From: Carettochelys insculpta
Taxonomy: Eukaryota; Chordata; Testudines; Carettochelyidae
Direction: 5' to 3'
Length of the DNA stretch: 64,000 bases
NCBI RefSeq assembly: GCF_033958435.1
Contig: NC_134138.1
Coordinates: 181,582,798 to 181,646,797, forward strand
The position numbers and the translations under genes are program-made. Below, in pieces: positions 59,815 through 64,000 of this stretch (position 1 is its first letter; each line of letters starts with the position of its first letter). A model generated the notes under the pieces. The model was not told where the DNA came from. It saw only the letters and a list, made by a program, of their open reading frames with translations, and searched no databases.

Positions 59815-60195
59815 TGCTTAAGAATAGATTCATATTTAAAACAAATGTTTTGGAAAACTGATTGCCACTGTATAATATGAGTTTGGTGAGAGTTATCTCA
59901 GTGTTACACAATTGTCTCACTCTTTCCCTGGCTGGATGGTACAGAAGTGACCTTAAAAACAGATTGCATAGGGAGGTTTGTGAATTGGAGTTCATATTCA
60001 AAGTTGACACATTAACACTTGGTATGAAAAAAGACAACAATTACCTCACGCATTACAAGGACTGCTTCCCTTCCTTTGATGCTTGTAGTTATCTCAGGCA
60101 AGACACTGTACAATATGAGTTTGGTGAGAGCTGTCATCTCAGTGTTACACAATTGTCTCACCCTTTCCCTGGCTGGATGGTACAGAAGGGACCAG
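59815..60195 (+). repeat. Penelope 3' piece with 85-bp direct repeat
   Basis: 59940-60090 matches the C-terminal Penelope region (AACAGATTGCATAGGGAGG, GAGTTCATATTCAAAG, CCTCACGCATTACAAGG). It is bracketed by two direct copies (about 59870-59950 and 60106-60193) of CACTGTA(C/T)AATATGAGTTTGG through GCTGGATGGTACAGAAG. The bracketing sequence is not part of the intact element at 5577. Confidence 0.65.
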
Positions 60196-61841
60196 AGAAA
60201 TAGAAAGGCCATTCCAATAGCCATGAGCACAATAAAGGTGCAGGAAGCAGAGCCAAAGTTGAGCATGTGCTTGGGGCTCTTGGGGTACAGAAATGTACAC
60301 AGACACTGTACGGATCTTCCCTAGGGGACTACAGATCCCTTACCCTGGAAAAAAGGGTATAGGAGTTTTAAAACGCATTAAAAGTACTGTTCTTATACAA
60401 CTTTGTACCCATCTGAGTTCAATGGTTTCTAATGGGACTATTTCCTCAGTCTTAATCTCTTATGAGACTACTGTGCTGGGCTGTCTCTCTCTCTTTTAAG
60501 TATTTTCTAAAACATTTATTCACTATCATATCTGAGCATTCTCACGATGGAGGAAGGCAAGGAGGTGGCAGGCTCCAATACTTATCAACATGACACCATA
60601 TGAAATCCTGCTCCAAGCAATCGGGTATTCTCAGGGACACCAACAAGAGGAAAAAAGTCAAAAACTACAAGACAGAATTGATGGTTTTCCTAATACGAAA
60701 CAAGGAATTAGAAGGGCAAAAACCTTAAAACTATGTCACAGAATTATACTGATTAAAATGTTAACTGATCTGACAGGTTATGTATGGGTTAGATGGACCA
60801 ATTTGGCCACTTACACTTACAAAACTTGCTTCAACTTTGCTAATATACAGTACTGACACTGGAAAACTTGCCATTTCCTTGTATTACTAAGGTAACCTAC
60901 TGTGGGTTTAATCATATTTCAGTGGCACTGTATAATTATTCGGTAAGACCCTAGTAAAGTTCCATGTCTTTGCCATTATCTAAAATAAAGTAAATATCTA
61001 GAACAAAAAACATTGCTCTGTATCTCTAAATGCCATGTTACAACATTGCACCATCACTGTGTTTACCAGTTCAGTCCTCCCTGCATGGATTTAGCTGTTG
61101 GCAATATTTCAACATCGGTGCATCTGCCAAATAAAGTCAGTATCCAACCTATTCCCACATTTATTAATAGATCTCTTTTGATATGTGTTTTATGTTCCAT
61201 ATGCCATCTTAACACTTACTCAGTTTGGGACATCAACTAAGATAAGGAAATAACATCAAGAAATATGACCAATATGGAGAAATACAATTTGATAACATAG
61301 ATACTGAGGTAAACACCTATTTAATGTAGAAAAAAATGAGATTTCGAGTTCTTCCATTTCTGCTGCCAAGAAATGCACAGTTGTAGTTTATTCTTCAATA
61401 GTGCTTTTATTTTTATTTTTGTTTGTCCTGGTGCTTTCCAGTACTGAGGATTGGCAATGCAGCAGCCCCAGTCATGGGACTGGCTGGAGTTGGGAGGAAG
61501 GAAGGGGATTTATACAAAAAAAATCACTGGTCCCGAGCAATTTAAAAAGGATATGAGGCCTTCTAGTGTACACATGAAGATCTTTCCAATCATATATCAC
61601 AGACAGATCTTGGACAGATCTCAGGACATAATCTGACACATTAAAACACTCACTTGGGTTCTGATTTTCCTCTCACTTACACTGCTTTTACTCCTCTGGC
61701 TCCTACAGATGGACATTGTTGTAACTTAGATCAGAATCAAGCGCAGCATGTTAGCTACTGGGAGATTCATATGTGTGTACCGGCTAAGCCACACACACAC
61801 ACACACACTGAGCGGCGGGTGGGGACCAGTTAGTTTTCTGT
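60196..61841. other. Intron with one short repeat and (AC)n
   Basis: 61410-61520 is copy 3 of the GTACTGGCACC-type repeat (CCAGTACTGAGGATTGGC, CAGCCCCAGTCATGGGAC). 61790-61808 is an (AC)n run. 61660-61740 has an old-repeat piece. The rest is unassigned. A chance ORF at 60590-60856 has no recognisable domain. Confidence 0.45.
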
Positions 61842-62158
61842 TAACTGTTAAAGGCATTAAGAAAGAGTTTGGTGATCAATTGTTGCCTAAGTCCAGTGAA
61901 GGCTGAACAAGAAGTAATGGGCTTCATCACAGCATGGGAGATTGAAATTAGATGAGAGGAAACAGTCCCACCTAAGTGTACATATTGGAATAGGCTCCAG
62001 GAGGAGTTGTGGAATCTCTTCATTGTATGTTTTAAAGAAGAGGTTAACCAAACAGCTACCAGAGATGGTATAAGTATACTAGCTCCTGCCTCCATGTGAG
62101 GGGCTGGACTAGATGACCTCTCACGATCTCTTCCAGCCCAACATTTCTGAGTCTATAC
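61842..62158 (+). mobile_element. CR1-like 3' fragment
   Basis: AGGAGGAGTTGTGGAATCTC, GAGGTTAACCAAACAG and the end GGGGCTGGACTAGATGACCT, CTTCCAGCCCAACATTTCTG are the typical last ~300 bp of a CR1. Diverged and non-coding. Confidence 0.8.
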
Positions 62159-64000
62159 TTGAGTTTACATCATTGTCCAAACCTTGCCTTTTGTTAAACA
62201 CATAAATGGGATACTCTGCAGAAACCCTGTAGCAAATGTCATTTGCAAGGTTCAAAGCTGTGACCTACATTTCACTGCTTCTCTGATCAAACACTGGTTT
62301 GTGCATAAACAAACCATTCATAAGAATGGATTGCTTGGGGATTTGGTGTGTGCTGTTCTCATATGGTACAGAAGTTATGATAAATGTTACATGCTGCCTT
62401 TGCAGGGTACACTGGCACCCATTTCAAAGGGGCAGTACATGCCATTCCAGAGATTCAGGATCATTAGAATCTGAAGTCGTCAGATTTTGATGATGAACTC
62501 CTAGTTTGCATGTTCACCAACATTATTTCAATATCCTAATGAACATGATAAAAACCATCATGGAGGGAGGGGAGAAGAGTCACAGAAAAGCTTCTAATGA
62601 CAGTGTAAAGAAAATCTGAAATAAATCAGAATAAATCCATTAATCCTGATTGGATTTATTTACAAATTAGTTGTTTTAATAGATTGCCAGTGAAGCTGGT
62701 GATGAGTAGATAAATTAAAACGTACGTGACAGGAAGAATGAGGCTCTTGATTTGCAGCTGAATGCACAATATAATTAAACACAAATTTTATATGAGATAT
62801 CTATTATACCAAAGGCAAGATGTAAGCAGAAGTACATCTTAAAAGACTGTAATTTAGTTTTGATGGGTAAAAACAGGTTTAGTGCTTCAGCTGAGTATTT
62901 CATCACTAGGTTTTTTACAGCTAGCCAGTTGTAGTTTTCAATGCACCACAACATTCAACATCTTCATTATTTAAGGATACAGAAATGTGCACTACTCAAA
63001 ACACTCCTGTGCTTGCAGTCATTGCCTCACACTATATTATTTGTCTGAACTACAGAAACTCATGGAGAATTTTTGTTTCTTAAGCAGATAGGCTACCACA
63101 CCAATGTCCCCACGTATAAAGAATGAAATCAGAGCATCACTGAAACCTTTGCCAAAATTCACATTGACCTTGCATAGAAGCTGGACCCTACTTCTGTGGC
63201 CTAAATGTCGTCAATTTCTATGGCAGCTAAAAAGTTCTACAGCAGAACCATTTATGTTTTAAAATGGAGTGACTAATTGAATTAAATAACAAAATGACCA
63301 ATTTAATTAGTACTATATACCCACTGACTTACTTATTTAGCCCCATGTTGAATATTCCTTGCTCACTCTAGGATTATTCTTGTGAATAACTACTAGTCAG
63401 TGGAATAAGGGAGTCACAATTAATACCTTAGATATTAAACTGAGTTTAATTTACATCAACCCAACATTTTCAAAGGCCAAACCCTGAAGAAGTTTGCACT
63501 GACAACCCCCCAACTTACATTGTGAAAGTTATCAGGAGGGGGAAGCTGAAGACTATCAACACCCATGGAGCCTTGGGGAACTATTTGGGGTGGAGATAAG
63601 CACATTAGCTAGCTCACATGTGACCATCAGTGAAATTATGTGATATGTTAATTGGCATCAGTAGGTGACAGAATCCTATTTGGATGAATGGGGCAGTTCA
63701 CACTTTTGAAAGCTTTTATTCTACATTATGCAGAAGACAACACAACAATACTTGAACACTATCTTCAAGGTTATAATTGTCACCATTCGCTCTAAAAACA
63801 CTGATCAAAATCAAGATGCTTGGGAGATAATGAAGTTAGTCAGAAGTGTACAAAACAGATTCTTCTAAATAAATCCAGCACACTTTTACTACAAAGTGCT
63901 TAATTTAAGCAGATGATTTCACCCTAAAATGCATCTATCTTCAGGAAAACCAATCATCATTTTGCACCTAAACCACGTAATTAAGACAAAAACCAACTGA
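62159..64000. other. Window end, nothing recognised
   Basis: 1.8 kb of AT-rich intron without recognised elements. Presumably it is still within HECW1, upstream of the exon at 45473-45615. Confidence 0.4.

Noticed and set aside
60590..60856. 88-codon ORF as a small gene
   Set aside because: No recognisable motif and the surroundings are ordinary intron.
45616..64000. Search for the preceding C2 exon of HECW1
   Set aside because: No reading like GNTVNPIW with splice borders was seen.

Overview
This is a vertebrate nuclear window, very probably from a turtle. It carries the middle of one host gene on the minus strand, HECW1 (NEDL1, a HECT-type E3 ubiquitin ligase). All other recognisable sequence is transposable elements lying in its introns. 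The turtle call is an inference. It rests on dense CR1 LINEs with two kinds of 3' tail, a Penelope-like element with an intact ORF, Harbinger elements with their foldback derivatives, and TA-flanked Tigger-like elements. I know this combination from chelonian genomes, but the sequence alone does not fix the species.

Host gene. Eight consecutive coding exons run from high to low coordinates: 45473-45615, 44203-44303, 38822-40180, 34706-34807, 28658-28808, 13029-13159, 11019-11140 and 5340-5525. All have AG/GT borders and compatible phases (2,295 nt, 765 codons). They encode the end of the C2 domain, the long acidic linker with a Cys/Ser/Tyr repeat, the whole of WW1, and the start of WW2. The N-terminus and C2 start lie above 45615. 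The rest of WW2 and the HECT domain lie below 5340. I found neither in the window.

Regions. 1-5339 (intron): a CR1 3' fragment, a hAT-like element split by a Harbinger MITE, and a foldback MITE. 5577-7703: a Penelope-like element with a 620-codon RT plus GIY-YIG ORF, its target duplication 39-50 nt from a HECW1 splice acceptor. 8776-15038: several foldback MITEs. 16001-24618: a nested stack in which a hAT-like element is interrupted by a 4-kb Harbinger transposon (itself split by a CR1), a short repeat and a Tigger-like element. 25721-38821: hAT-like repeats, microsatellites, a 231-bp mini-Penelope copy, a MIR-like SINE and MITEs. 42415-43660: CR1 split by a Tigger-like element. 47085-62158: Penelope terminal pieces, three more CR1 copies (one holding an internally inverted Penelope copy) and a possible 1.9-kb solo LTR.

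How parts relate. The Harbinger at 18174-23717 has two convergent genes, a Myb/SANT-like protein and a DDE transposase, both broken. The MITE at 2553-3262 is an internal-deletion derivative of the same family. The Penelope termini share a hammerhead-ribozyme-like core. The most interesting points are these ribozyme-like cores, the nested stack, and the Penelope insertion beside a splice branch site.
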